Of a stretch of DNA of 64,000 nt, positions 46,837-57,128 are shown piece after piece (the first letter of the stretch is position 1; every line of letters starts with the position of its first letter). Source of the stretch: Rhodococcus sp. NBC_00297 (lineage in GTDB: Bacteria; Actinomycetota; Actinomycetes; Mycobacteriales; Mycobacteriaceae); NCBI RefSeq assembly GCF_036173065.1, contig NZ_CP108041.1, forward strand, positions 3,909,001 through 3,973,000, given 5' to 3'. The notes beneath the pieces were generated by a model, which searched no databases, was not told the DNA's origin, and worked only from the letters and a program-made list of their open reading frames with translations. Made by a program: the position numbers and the translations under genes.

Positions 46837-48270
46837 TCAGAGCGGGATGTTCTTGTGGCGACCACGGCGCGCCGGGGCGTCCGCCAGCGCGCGGGTGAGA
46901 GTGCTGCGGGTGGCGGCCGGATCGATGATCGCGTCCACGACGCCGATGCCCACGGCCCGCTCGACACCACCGGCGATGGCCTCGTGCTCGGCCGTCAGAC
47001 GGTCGTGCAGCGCCTCGCGCTCGTGATCGGGCGCCGCTGCCAGTGCCTTCTTGTGCAGGATGCCCACGGCCGCCTTGGCGCCCATGACCGCGACCTCGGA
47101 CTCCGGCCAGGCGTAGACGGCCGTTGCTCCGAGAGCCCGTGAGTTCATCGCGATGTATGCGCCGCCGTAGATCTTGCGGGTCACCAGTGTCACGCGGGGC
47201 ACGGTGGCCTCCGCAAACGCGTGCAGCAGTTTGGCGCCGCGGCGGACCACGCCCTCCCACTCCATGCTGACGCCCGGGAGGTATCCCGGGACGTCCACGA
47301 CGACGACGAGCGGTATGCCGAAGGCATCGCACAGGCGGACGAAGCGGGCGGCCTTCTCGGCGGACTCGGAGTTGAGGCACCCACCGAGGCGGATCGGGTT
47401 GTTGGCGATGACACCGACCGAGCGACCGCCGAGGCGGCCGAGCCCGGTGACGATGCTGCGCGCCCAACCACCCTGGAACTCCTCGAAGGACGACTCGCCC
47501 TCGACGTTGTCGAGCAGCTCGTTGATGACCGGGTGCACGTCGTACGCGCGGCGGTTCGACGCGGGCAGGAGTGCCTTGAGATCGGTGTCGCCGTGCTGGG
47601 CGGCGGCCAGGTCGAACTCGCCCTGCTCACTGAACATCGACACGAGCCGACGTCCCCGTGCGAGGGCGTCGAGTTCGTCGTCGGCGACGATGTGGCAGAC
47701 ACCGGACTTGCGGAAGTGGGTGTCGGGCCCACCGAGCGAGGCCATGTCGACCTGCTCGCCGGTGACGCTGCGCACCACGTCGGGACCGGTCACGAAGACC
47801 CGGCCCTCGGGGGCCATGATCACGACGTCGGTGAGCGCGGGGCCGTACGCGGCGCCGCCGGCGGCGAATCCGAGCACGACCGAGATCTGCGGAACGGTGC
47901 CCGACGCACGCACCATGGCCTCGAAGACCAGCCCGACGGCGTGCAGAGCCTCGACGCCCTCGGCGAGACGGGCCCCACCGGAGTGCCAGATGCCGACGAT
48001 GGGCGCTCCGGAGTCCAGGGCCTCGTCGATGGCGGAGACGATGTGCTTGCAGCCGTCGACTCCCATGGCGCCGCCCATGACGGTGGCGTCGGAGCAGTAG
48101 GCGATGGTGCGGACTCCGTCGATCTCACCCGAGGCGGCCAGCACACCGGACTTGTCACGGTCGTGCAGCGGGGTGGTCGTACCGGAGTCGAAGAGCTTCT
48201 CGAGACGAGCGAGGGGGTCGCGCGGGTCACGCGACGAGGAGTGGCGGGTGTGCGGAGCGAGGACGGTCAT
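46837..48270 (-). CDS. accD6: Acyl-CoA carboxylase beta (carboxyltransferase) subunit AccD6
   Basis: 477 residues; transfers CO2 from biotin to acetyl-CoA (and propionyl-CoA), giving malonyl-CoA for FAS. The carboxyltransferase domain shows IWHSGGARLAEGVEALHAVG and VVLGFAAGGAAYGPALTDVVIM in the N half and VVVDVPGYLPGVSMEWEGVVRRGAKLLHAFAEATVPRVTLVTRKIYGGAYIAMNSRALGATAVYAWP in the C half (oxyanion loops). GGGGAGA precedes the ATG. Neighbour of kasA-acpM-fabD as in M. tuberculosis, so the malonyl supply sits with the chain-elongation enzymes. Confidence 0.93.
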   Translation of the reverse strand: MTVLAPHTRHSSSRDPRDPLARLEKLFDSGTTTPLHDRDKSGVLAASGEIDGVRTIAYCSDATVMGGAMGVDGCKHIVSAIDEALDSGAPIVGIWHSGGARLAEGVEALHAVGLVFEAMVRASGTVPQISVVLGFAAGGAAYGPALTDVVIMAPEGRVFVTGPDVVRSVTGEQVDMASLGGPDTHFRKSGVCHIVADDELDALARGRRLVSMFSEQGEFDLAAAQHGDTDLKALLPASNRRAYDVHPVINELLDNVEGESSFEEFQGGWARSIVTGLGRLGGRSVGVIANNPIRLGGCLNSESAEKAARFVRLCDAFGIPLVVVVDVPGYLPGVSMEWEGVVRRGAKLLHAFAEATVPRVTLVTRKIYGGAYIAMNSRALGATAVYAWPESEVAVMGAKAAVGILHKKALAAAPDHEREALHDRLTAEHEAIAGGVERAVGIGVVDAIIDPAATRSTLTRALADAPARRGRHKNIPL

Positions 48271-48327
48271 CGTGTTCTCCCCTTCATACTGCCGCTCCCG
48301 GCAGGGGAGTGGTGGTGCGGGCGAAGA

Positions 48328-48349
48328 TCCGGCGACCGCGGTCGCCGGA
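48328..48349. repeat. Perfect 22-bp palindrome in the kasA-accD6 gap
   Basis: The 22 bases 48328-48349 (starting TCCGGCGACCG) equal their own reverse complement. They lie in the 130-bp gap downstream of kasA and about 60 bp before the accD6 start. As RNA they would form an extremely stable GC hairpin with almost no loop; as DNA, a dimer site. Either an intra-operon regulator or a partial terminator. Confidence 0.5.
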
Positions 48350-48400
48350 CCTCCGCCCTCGTGCGCGTACGACTGTCACGCCGTGACGGCTGCGGAGCCG

Positions 48401-49663
48401 TCAGTGGCGTCCGAAGGCGAGCGCAACATTGTGCCCACCGAATCCGAACGAGTTGTTCAGTGCGTATTCGATCTCGCCGCGACGGGCCTCGCCCGACACG
48501 ACGTCGAGGTCGATCTCCGGATCCTGGTTGTCCAGGTTCAGCGTGGGCGGAACGATCCCGTCCCGGATGCTGAGCACTGTCAGGATCGACTCCAGGGCGC
48601 CGACAGCGCCGATGGAGTGCCCGAGGGCCGACTTCGGTGCGTACACCGATGCGTGGTTGCCCACCGCAGCGTTGATCGCGGTGGCCTCGGCCGTGTCCCC
48701 GATGGGAGTGGCCGTGGCGTGGGCGTTGACGTGCGAGATGTCCTGCGCCGTCAGTCCCGCCGTCTCGATGGCCCGGCGCATCGCACGCGCCGCACCGGTT
48801 CCGGCCGGATCGGGAGCCACCAGGTGGTACCCGTCCGAGGTGATGCCGGCGCCGAGAAGGCGAGCATGGATCGTCGCGCCGCGAGCCTTGGCGTGCTCCT
48901 CGCTCTCGATCACCATGAGCGCACCGGACTCGCCGAAGACGAAGCCGTCACGATCCTTGTCGAACGGCCGCGAGGCCGCCTGCGGATCGTCGTTACGTGT
49001 GCTCATGGCACGCATCATCGAGAAGGCCGCGATCGGTACCGCGTCGATGTGTCCCTCGACCCCACCCGTGACCATGATGTCCGCGTCGCCCATGACGATC
49101 ATCCGCCATGCGTGAGCGATCGCTTCCGATCCCGACGAGCATGCCGACACCGGTGTGATGACACCGGCGCGTGCACCCAGGTCGAGCCCCACGACAGCCG
49201 ACGGTCCGTTCGGCATGATCATCTGCACGGCGAGCGGGGACACCTTGCGGTACCCGCCCTCGCGCATCTTCTTGTCGGCGTCGAGCAGTGCGTCTCCGCC
49301 GCCCAGGCCGGTGCCGATAGAGACGCCGAACCGCTCCGAGTCGACCTCGGGGCTGCCGGCGTTCTTCCACACCTCCTTGCCCAGGACGTATGCCATCTGC
49401 TCGACGTAGCTCATGCGTCGTTGCTCGACGCGAGAGAGAAGAGTCGATGGATTGACGGCCAGATGGCCGCCGATGCGAACCGGAAGGTCGAACTCGGTGA
49501 CGAAATCGTCCTCGAGCACGTCGATGCCGCTCTCCCCGTTCAGCAGTCCCTTCCACGTCGCGTCGACGTCACCGGCGATGGAGGTGGTCACCGCCAGGCT
49601 GGTCACGACGACGTTGCGGAAGCCCCCGTTGGCTGTGCTGGGCGTGGTCACGGTCGTGCTCAC
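48401..49663 (-). CDS. kasA: Beta-ketoacyl-ACP synthase (KasA type, FAS-II)
   Basis: 420 residues; condenses malonyl-AcpM with long acyl-AcpM in mycolic acid elongation. Nucleophile Cys175 in [17 protein letters not shown], His in [15 protein letters not shown], Lys in [15 protein letters not shown] and His in [15 protein letters not shown] form the catalytic set. GTG start overlaps the acpM stop by four bases. Only one condensing enzyme is present; M. tuberculosis has kasA and kasB in tandem, so chain length control differs or kasB lies elsewhere. Confidence 0.95.
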   Translation of the reverse strand: MSTTVTTPSTANGGFRNVVVTSLAVTTSIAGDVDATWKGLLNGESGIDVLEDDFVTEFDLPVRIGGHLAVNPSTLLSRVEQRRMSYVEQMAYVLGKEVWKNAGSPEVDSERFGVSIGTGLGGGDALLDADKKMREGGYRKVSPLAVQMIMPNGPSAVVGLDLGARAGVITPVSACSSGSEAIAHAWRMIVMGDADIMVTGGVEGHIDAVPIAAFSMMRAMSTRNDDPQAASRPFDKDRDGFVFGESGALMVIESEEHAKARGATIHARLLGAGITSDGYHLVAPDPAGTGAARAMRRAIETAGLTAQDISHVNAHATATPIGDTAEATAINAAVGNHASVYAPKSALGHSIGAVGALESILTVLSIRDGIVPPTLNLDNQDPEIDLDVVSGEARRGEIEYALNNSFGFGGHNVALAFGRH

Positions 49664-49971
49664 TCGCCTGCGGAGTCGCTCTGGTTGTCGAGCTTCGCCT
49701 TGATGGCCTCGGCGGCCTCGGGGTTCTCGGCTTCGAGCTTCTGGATGTAGTTCACGGCGTCGCCGACGGTGCGGAGGCTGGCGAGATCCTCGTCGGGGAT
49801 CTTGACGCCGTACTTGTCCTCGGTCTGCACTGCGATCTCGACCATGGAGAGGGAGTCGATGTCCAGGTCGTCGACGAACGACTTCTCGACGGTCACCTCG
49901 GACGGCTCGATGCCGGTGACCTCTTCGATGATCTCGGCGAGTCCGGCGATGAGTTCTTCCTGCGTGGCCAC
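49660..49971 (-). CDS. acpM: Meromycolate-type acyl carrier protein AcpM
   Basis: 103 residues from the GTG at 49971 (GAAGGGAG about 9 nt upstream). Phosphopantetheine Ser40 in [16 protein letters not shown]. The C-terminal tail beyond the four-helix core ([26 protein letters not shown]) is an extension of the sort found on AcpM and not on ordinary AcpP. The gene is placed between fabD and kasA. The frame open to 50004 has no family support. Confidence 0.93.
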   Translation of the reverse strand: MATQEELIAGLAEIIEEVTGIEPSEVTVEKSFVDDLDIDSLSMVEIAVQTEDKYGVKIPDEDLASLRTVGDAVNYIQKLEAENPEAAEAIKAKLDNQSDSAGE

Positions 49972-50124
49972 GGAGTGGCTCCCTTCGTGTAAGGAACTGT
50001 GCACGCGGCGCGACTGTGCGCCGGTGCGGATGCTGTCTCGACGAACGCTCGTTCTCGAGTCGGGCCGGCTACGTACCGGCCCCGCTCACCTCACGACGTG
50101 CGGTGAGCGATGCGCATCCCCGGC

Positions 50125-50143
50125 CCGGTCCGTGACGGACCGG
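50125..50143. repeat. Hairpin in the fabD-acpM spacer
   Basis: CCGGTCCG-TGA-CGGACCGG, a perfect 8-bp stem directly after the fabD stop (minus strand). A second one, GGGCCGG-N7-CCGGCCC at 50062-50082, follows. The 191-bp gap thus carries two stable hairpins and no gene; possibly partial termination or mRNA processing that sets acpM levels. Confidence 0.4.
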
Positions 50144-50162
50144 CGGGGTTGCGCGCAGTAAC

Positions 50163-51080
50163 CTAACCGACCGATACCGGGGCGGTGAGGCCGGAGACGT
50201 CCTCCGGAGTCTTGAGGGCGACCGTCGGGGTGCCGCGCATCTCGCGCTTGGCGATCCCGACGAGGGTGCCGGCCGGCGGGAGCTCGACGATCGAGGCGAC
50301 CTCGGCCGCGCGCAGCGTCGCGGTGCACAGATCCCACCGGACGGGCCGGGTGACCTGGCCGGCGAGCTTGGCCAGTGCGTCCGCGCCGGAGGTGACCTCG
50401 CGGCCGTCGAGGTTGGAGAGCAGGCGACGCGTCGGATCGGACGGCGTGATGGAGGCAGCTGCGGCGACCACGGCGTCCTGCGCGGGTGCCATGAAGCGCG
50501 TGTGGAACGCGCCGGCGACGGGCAGCGGGCGAATGCGTGCCTTCTCGGGCGGGTTCGCGGCGAGCTCGGCGAGGTCGGTGAGGAGACCGGCAGCCACGAT
50601 CTGGCCGGCGGCGTTCCGGTTGGCGGCCTCGAGGCCGAGCTCGGTCAGACGCTCGAGGACCGCGTCCTCGTCGCCACCGAGCACGGCGGACATGCCGGTC
50701 GGAGCCAGTGCGCAGGCCTTGGCCATCTCGGCGCCGCGGATCGCGGCGAGAGCGACGGCGTCGTCGGCGGAGATGACGCCCGCGACGGCGGCTGCGGCGA
50801 GTTCACCGACGGAGTGGCCGGCGACGACCATGTTCTCCGGCAGTCCGTGCGTGCGCTCGATCTCCTCGAAGGCGAGGAGCGCAGCGGCCACGACGAGCGG
50901 CTGGGTCACGGCGGTGTCGGTGATCTCCTCCGCCGTGGCGGTGGTTCCGAGCCGCGTCAGGTCGAGGCCCGACGCCTGCGACCAGAGGGCGAGACGATCC
51001 GCGGCCCCGGGGAGTCCGAGCCACGGCACGAGCATGCCGGGTGTCTGAGAGCCCTGTCCGGGCGAAAGCACTGCAATCAC
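50163..51080 (-). CDS. fabD: Malonyl-CoA:ACP transacylase FabD
   Basis: 305 residues from GTG 51080. Loads malonyl onto AcpM. N-terminal VLSPGQGSQTPGM, catalytic Ser90 in VVAGHSVGELAAAAVAG, and the His in PVAGAFHTRFM; C-terminal NLDGREVTSGADALAKLAGQVTRPVRWD is typical. First gene of fabD-acpM-kasA(-accD6). No Shine-Dalgarno is seen at the GTG. A TTTGT/ACAAA inverted repeat lies 68-86 bp upstream. The open frame extends to 51188 but covers the promoter region. Confidence 0.94.
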   Translation of the reverse strand: MIAVLSPGQGSQTPGMLVPWLGLPGAADRLALWSQASGLDLTRLGTTATAEEITDTAVTQPLVVAAALLAFEEIERTHGLPENMVVAGHSVGELAAAAVAGVISADDAVALAAIRGAEMAKACALAPTGMSAVLGGDEDAVLERLTELGLEAANRNAAGQIVAAGLLTDLAELAANPPEKARIRPLPVAGAFHTRFMAPAQDAVVAAAASITPSDPTRRLLSNLDGREVTSGADALAKLAGQVTRPVRWDLCTATLRAAEVASIVELPPAGTLVGIAKREMRGTPTVALKTPEDVSGLTAPVSVG

Positions 51081-51147
51081 GGAACTAAGAAAACACTGTG
51101 AAGGCCGTTTCAGGAGATGTTCTACGCGATGAACCTTGTCGGTCGTA

Positions 51148-51166
51148 TTTGTCAGAACCCTACAAA
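51148..51166. promoter_or_regulatory. Inverted repeat TTTGT-N9-ACAAA upstream of fabD, candidate MabR operator
   Basis: Perfect 5-bp arms (6 bp with mismatched outer bases) with 9-bp spacer, in the 128-bp gap between mabR and fabD, about 68 bp before the fabD start. The AT-rich arms stand out from the GC-rich surroundings. In mycobacteria MabR binds the FAS-II promoter; TTTTGT/ACAAAA-type repeats are recalled there, with a longer spacer. Confidence 0.45.
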
Positions 51167-51208
51167 CGCCCTGCAGGATGGGTCGCATCGTTCCTGGCGC
51201 AAGATCCG

Positions 51209-52573
51209 TTACTGTATGAGATTCCCAAATGTTCCGGCTGTGACTGTTGTTATCGGTGATGGGCTTTCGTTATGGGATTGCGACAGGCGACCCACTGTTG
51301 CCGCGATTCTCAGGACGTACGCATCACGGGCATTGGTGGGATCCCGACCAGTCACCTCCGCGATTCGCTTGAGCCGATATCGCACAGTATTTGGATGAAC
51401 AAACAGTGACCTGGCACACGTCTCGACCGCTCCGCCGCAATCGAGATACGCATCGAGCGTGTCCGAGAGTGCCGATCCGGCAGCCTGGAGCGGCTGGACG
51501 ATGAGCTCGTTGAGCGACGTGACCGCCGCCTGATCGCCCAGCAACGCTCGTTCCGGCAGTAGTTCACCCGCGTGCACCGGCCGCGGTGCTCCCCGCCATC
51601 CGACCACCGCCTGCATCCCCGCGAACGCCTCCACGGCACTCGAGTGCGCGGCGCCGAGGGTGCGGGTCGTCGGGCCGATGACCACCGGGGTGTCGGAGAA
51701 GTTGCGCATGAGGTCGTCGAGGAAGGCGGCACTGGTCGGGTCGCCGGAGAGATGACCGGAGACCACCATGACCAGACGCGTGCCCTGCACGACGGCGAGC
51801 GCGGCGCGATGGTGGCGCTGCGCCACCGTGTGCACGGTCCCGACGACGGAGACGCCCTGATCCGGTGGAGGCGATCCGACGAGCACGGTGGCCGGCGCGG
51901 TCGCGTCCCAGTTGAGGGTCGCGGCACGCGAGAGCATGTCCGAGCCGGTGTCGCCGCGGACGACGGCGTCCACCACGAGGGCCTCGAGCCGGGTGTCCCA
52001 CGCGCCACGCGACTCGGCCGCGCTCGCGTACACCGACGCGGCGGCGAATCCGAGCTCGCGCCCGTAGCGCAGCACTGCTTCCGTGAGCGCGACGAGTTGC
52101 TGATCGTTGCGCGCCAGGGCCGGGAGCCACTGCTCGAAGAACTCCATGGCGACCCGCACCATGTCGACGGTCTGCCGCAGAGTCAGGCGCCGCGCCAGAT
52201 CCTGCGGGATGACCTGGAACGCGTCGAGGCTGAAGCGGATGTCGCTGTCGGGGTTCTGCAACCACTCGAGGAAGTTGACGACGGCCGTCTGCACGAGCAT
52301 CTGCACACTCGCGCGCTGCGACGCATCGAGGTCGCTCACGAACGGCAGCTGATCCTGCATCTGGGTCAGCGCCTCGGTGGAGAGCCTGCTGGAGAACTGC
52401 TTCACCCGTCGCAGCAGTGCATCGGGAAGCGGGACTCGTTGTTGTCTCGCGCGGATCGCGCCACCGGGTCGGTGGGCCTCCGCAGCGGCGCGGCGGAGCT
52501 CGCGGCGTTCCCGGACACGCTCCGATTCCCCCTCCGGCGAACCGTCGGGGGAATCGGGAGCGATGTCGGCCAT
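51209..52573 (-). CDS. mabR: PucR/CdaR-type regulator MabR, controller of the FAS-II operon
   Basis: 454 residues from ATG 52573 (a GTG lies two codons upstream). A large N-terminal helical/ligand-type region (RsbRD/GGDEF-like, about 50-340) precedes the C-terminal HTH_30 domain: LDAYLDCGGAVETCARSLFVHPNTVRYRLKRIAEVTGRDP. The position just before fabD-acpM-kasA is that of M. tuberculosis Rv2242 (MabR), which controls mycolic acid synthesis genes; orthology is strongly supported by order. TAAGTT 7 nt before the ATG indicates a leaderless mRNA within the 35-bp gap after aceE. Confidence 0.9.
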   Translation of the reverse strand: MADIAPDSPDGSPEGESERVRERRELRRAAAEAHRPGGAIRARQQRVPLPDALLRRVKQFSSRLSTEALTQMQDQLPFVSDLDASQRASVQMLVQTAVVNFLEWLQNPDSDIRFSLDAFQVIPQDLARRLTLRQTVDMVRVAMEFFEQWLPALARNDQQLVALTEAVLRYGRELGFAAASVYASAAESRGAWDTRLEALVVDAVVRGDTGSDMLSRAATLNWDATAPATVLVGSPPPDQGVSVVGTVHTVAQRHHRAALAVVQGTRLVMVVSGHLSGDPTSAAFLDDLMRNFSDTPVVIGPTTRTLGAAHSSAVEAFAGMQAVVGWRGAPRPVHAGELLPERALLGDQAAVTSLNELIVQPLQAAGSALSDTLDAYLDCGGAVETCARSLFVHPNTVRYRLKRIAEVTGRDPTNARDAYVLRIAATVGRLSQSHNESPSPITTVTAGTFGNLIQ

Positions 52574-52580
52574 GGCCACG

Positions 52581-52586
52581 AACTTA
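52581..52586 (-). promoter_or_regulatory. -10 hexamer TAAGTT before mabR
   Basis: On the minus strand TAAGTT ends 7 nt before the ATG at 52573, fitting a leaderless start at that codon and deciding against the GTG at 52579. Confidence 0.45.
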
Positions 52587-52608
52587 CGCGGCGTGCCTGG
52601 TGCAACTG

Positions 52609-55443
<2,835 letters not shown>

Positions 55444-55532
55444 CGTGTGTTCTCCTCGATGTGGCGGGAGCATGGTGTGCTCCCGGTCCAGTGCGAGCCG
55501 GTCTGTGACGCCGGCCCGCTGTGCAGCTTCAC

Positions 55533-55569
55533 GGTGATCTGGGTCAATCTCGGGTGATCGAGGTCAATC
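55533..55569. repeat. Tandem 17-bp direct repeats upstream of aceE
   Basis: GGTGATCTGGGTCAATC (55533-55549) and GGTGATCGAGGTCAATC (55553-55569) match at 15 of 17 positions with a period of 20 bp (about two helical turns), placing both copies on one face of the DNA, about 90-125 bp upstream of the aceE TTG. Read toward aceE each copy ends in GATCACC and begins GATTGACC, which also contains -35-like TTGACC. Likely binding sites for a regulator of pyruvate dehydrogenase. Confidence 0.6.
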
Positions 55570-55718
55570 CTGCCCCATCGGACCCCGCTTGGTGCAGGTG
55601 GTTCCCGATTGGGTAAGCGTGAAATCAATGCAACGGAAAAACGCGCAGATCGCCGCGTCGGCTTGCGCCGGGGCGCCCGACCCTGTTCGCTTTGACTACT
55701 GCACACTTTGCTGTATCG

Positions 55719-55738
55719 CCCGATCGGTCTCGATCGGG
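55719..55738 (+). promoter_or_regulatory. Hairpin in the leader of the DUF3052-ahpE mRNA
   Basis: CCCGATCG-GTCT-CGATCGGG is a perfect 8-bp stem with a 4-nt loop, ending 12 nt before the AAGGAGG of the DUF3052 gene. It may be an operator or a leader hairpin affecting translation. Confidence 0.4.
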
Positions 55739-55764
55739 TTCACGACTCGAAGGAGGACACGACC

Positions 55765-56187
55765 GTGGTCGCCGCGGCGGACGCCCAGAACTATGCCCAG
55801 AAGCTCGGAGTCACCCGCGACATGGTCGTGCAAGAGTTGGGTTGGGACGAGGACACCGACGACGACTTGCGGGCCGACGTCGAGGAGATGATCGGCGGCG
55901 AGACCGTCGACGAGGATTCCGACGAGGTGGTCGACGTCGTGCTGCTGTGGTGGCGCGACGGGGACGGAGACCTGGTCGACGCCCTCATGGACGCCATCAC
56001 CCCCCTCTCCGACGACGGTTTCGTGTGGGTCCTCACTCCCAAGACAGGCCAGTCCGGCCATGTCGAGCCCAGCGAGATCGCCGAGTCCGCACCCACCGCG
56101 GGCCTCACCCAGACCTCCACCACGAACCTCGGTGCGTGGATCGGCAGTCGGCTGGTGCAGCCCAAGGCTCAGCCCACGAAGCGCTGA
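55765..56187 (+). CDS. DUF3052 family protein
   Basis: 140 residues from GTG 55765 (AAGGAGG upstream). An acidic soluble protein: KLGVTRDMVVQELGWDEDTDDDLRADVEEMIGGETVDEDSDEVVDVVLLWWRDGDGDLVDALMDAITPLSDDGFVWVLTPKTG. The family is restricted to actinobacteria and has no known reaction; the fold resembles small alpha/beta ligand-binding proteins. It is followed by ahpE with stop/start overlap (TGATG), and M. tuberculosis has the same pair Rv2239c-Rv2238c. The longer frame from 55708 lacks support. Confidence 0.9.
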   Translation: MVAAADAQNYAQKLGVTRDMVVQELGWDEDTDDDLRADVEEMIGGETVDEDSDEVVDVVLLWWRDGDGDLVDALMDAITPLSDDGFVWVLTPKTGQSGHVEPSEIAESAPTAGLTQTSTTNLGAWIGSRLVQPKAQPTKR

Positions 56188-56651
56188 TGACGCTCGAGGT
56201 GGGAGTCGAGGCTCCCGACTTCACATTGAAGGACCAGAACAACCAGCCCGTCACGCTGTCGGACTATCGCGGCACCAAGAACGTGCTGCTGATCTTCTTC
56301 CCGCTTGCGTTCACCGGCACGTGCCAGGGTGAACTCTGCCGGGTGCGCGACGAGCTGCCGAAGTTCGAGAACGACGACACCGCGGTGCTCGCCGTCTCGG
56401 TCGGTCCGCCTCCCACGCACAAGATCTGGTCCGCCGAGCAGGGATACACGTTCCCGCTCCTGTCGGACTTCTGGCCGCACGGCGCCGTGGCGCAGCAGTA
56501 CGGCGTGTTCAACGAGGACCTAGGGTTCGCCAACCGCGGAACCTTCCTCATCGACACGTCCGGAGTGGTGCGGTTCGCCGAGATGATGGGTCCGGGCGAG
56601 GCCCGTGACCAGGGGGCTTGGGAGAAGGCCCTCGCCACGCTAGATTCTTGA
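56187..56651 (+). CDS. ahpE: One-cysteine peroxiredoxin AhpE
   Basis: 154 residues. Thioredoxin-fold peroxidase that reduces hydroperoxides and peroxynitrite. Peroxidatic Cys46 in PLAFTGTCQGEL (T-x-x-C form with the usual Pro before it); a second Cys51 follows. LSDFWPHGAVAQQYGVFNEDLGFANRGTFLIDTSGVVRFAEM is the late conserved region. The ATG overlaps the DUF3052 stop (TGATG). A short GC hairpin lies after the stop. The genetic partner DUF3052 is unexplained. Confidence 0.94.
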   Translation: MTLEVGVEAPDFTLKDQNNQPVTLSDYRGTKNVLLIFFPLAFTGTCQGELCRVRDELPKFENDDTAVLAVSVGPPPTHKIWSAEQGYTFPLLSDFWPHGAVAQQYGVFNEDLGFANRGTFLIDTSGVVRFAEMMGPGEARDQGAWEKALATLDS

Positions 56652-56655
56652 GCGC

Positions 56656-56678
56656 GTTCCCCGGCTCGGTCGGGGAAC
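56656..56678 (+). terminator. Hairpin after ahpE
   Basis: GTTCCCCG-N7-CGGGGAAC, perfect 8-bp stem directly after the ahpE stop and 4 bp before tRNA-Val. No long U-tract follows. Confidence 0.5.
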
Positions 56679-56682
56679 GACG

Positions 56683-56754
56683 GGGCGTATAGCTCAGCGG
56701 TAGAGCTCTGGTTTTACACACCAGCGGTCGGGGGTTCGAACCCCTCTGCGCCCA
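56683..56754 (+). tRNA. tRNA-Val (anticodon TAC)
   Basis: Acceptor arms GGGCGTA/TGCGCCC pair (one U-G), discriminator A. The anticodon arm CTGGT/ACCAG encloses TTTACAC, giving TAC. The T arm is GGGGG/CCCTC with TTCGAAC. CCA is not encoded. Confidence 0.97.
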
Positions 56755-56758
56755 CATC

Positions 56759-57061
56759 ATGGACATGCGGCCCAACTGCGAACGGTGCGACGTGGATCTG
56801 CCCCCGTCGTCCGTCGACGCCCATGTCTGCACCTACGAGTGCACCTTCTGCACCGCCTGCGTCACGCGCCTGTCGAATGTGTGCCCCAACTGCGGTGGCG
56901 GCTTCGCCCCGCGTCCGGTTCGACCGGCTCGCGAATGGCGGCCGGGGTTGTCGGTGGCGCTGCGACCCGGATCGACCGTGCGAGTGCACACGCCGTACAC
57001 CGAAGCGGAGCTCGACGAGTTCGTGGACCGGGTGAAGGGTGTGCCGCCGGCTGAGCGGTGA
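56759..57061 (+). CDS. DUF1272 family cysteine-rich protein
   Basis: 100 residues. Zinc-ribbon-like: cysteines are arranged as NCERCDVDLP, then CTYECTFCTACVTRLSNVCPNCGGGFAPRP, the signature of DUF1272. The C-terminal third (STVRVHTPYTEAELDEFVDRV) is helical. The ATG at 56759 is 4 bp after tRNA-Val, so it may be made from the tRNA transcript or from its own leaderless start. Function is unknown. Confidence 0.85.
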   Translation: MDMRPNCERCDVDLPPSSVDAHVCTYECTFCTACVTRLSNVCPNCGGGFAPRPVRPAREWRPGLSVALRPGSTVRVHTPYTEAELDEFVDRVKGVPPAER

Positions 57062-57128
57062 ACGGGGCTGACCGCCGGGCGCAGCGCGCGGCGGACTAAG
57101 CAAGCGCGGCGCAGCGACCCGGGCAGCG

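Larger units (their letters stand above)
55444..55764. other. 321-bp divergent noncoding region between aceE and the DUF3052 gene
   Basis: Holds the aceE ribosome site, two tandem 17-bp repeats (55533-55569), a long AT-richer stretch (about 55600-55645), a TTGACT at 55692 with TATCGC 16 bp later as a possible promoter for the rightward gene, and a CCCGATCG/CGATCGGG hairpin at 55719-55738. No coding sequence is convincing here. Confidence 0.6.

Noticed and set aside
50156..50170. AGTAACCTAACCGAC resembling an IdeR half-site
   Set aside because: It consists of the fabD stop codon and the last codons; only one half-site matches and no promoter is expected there.
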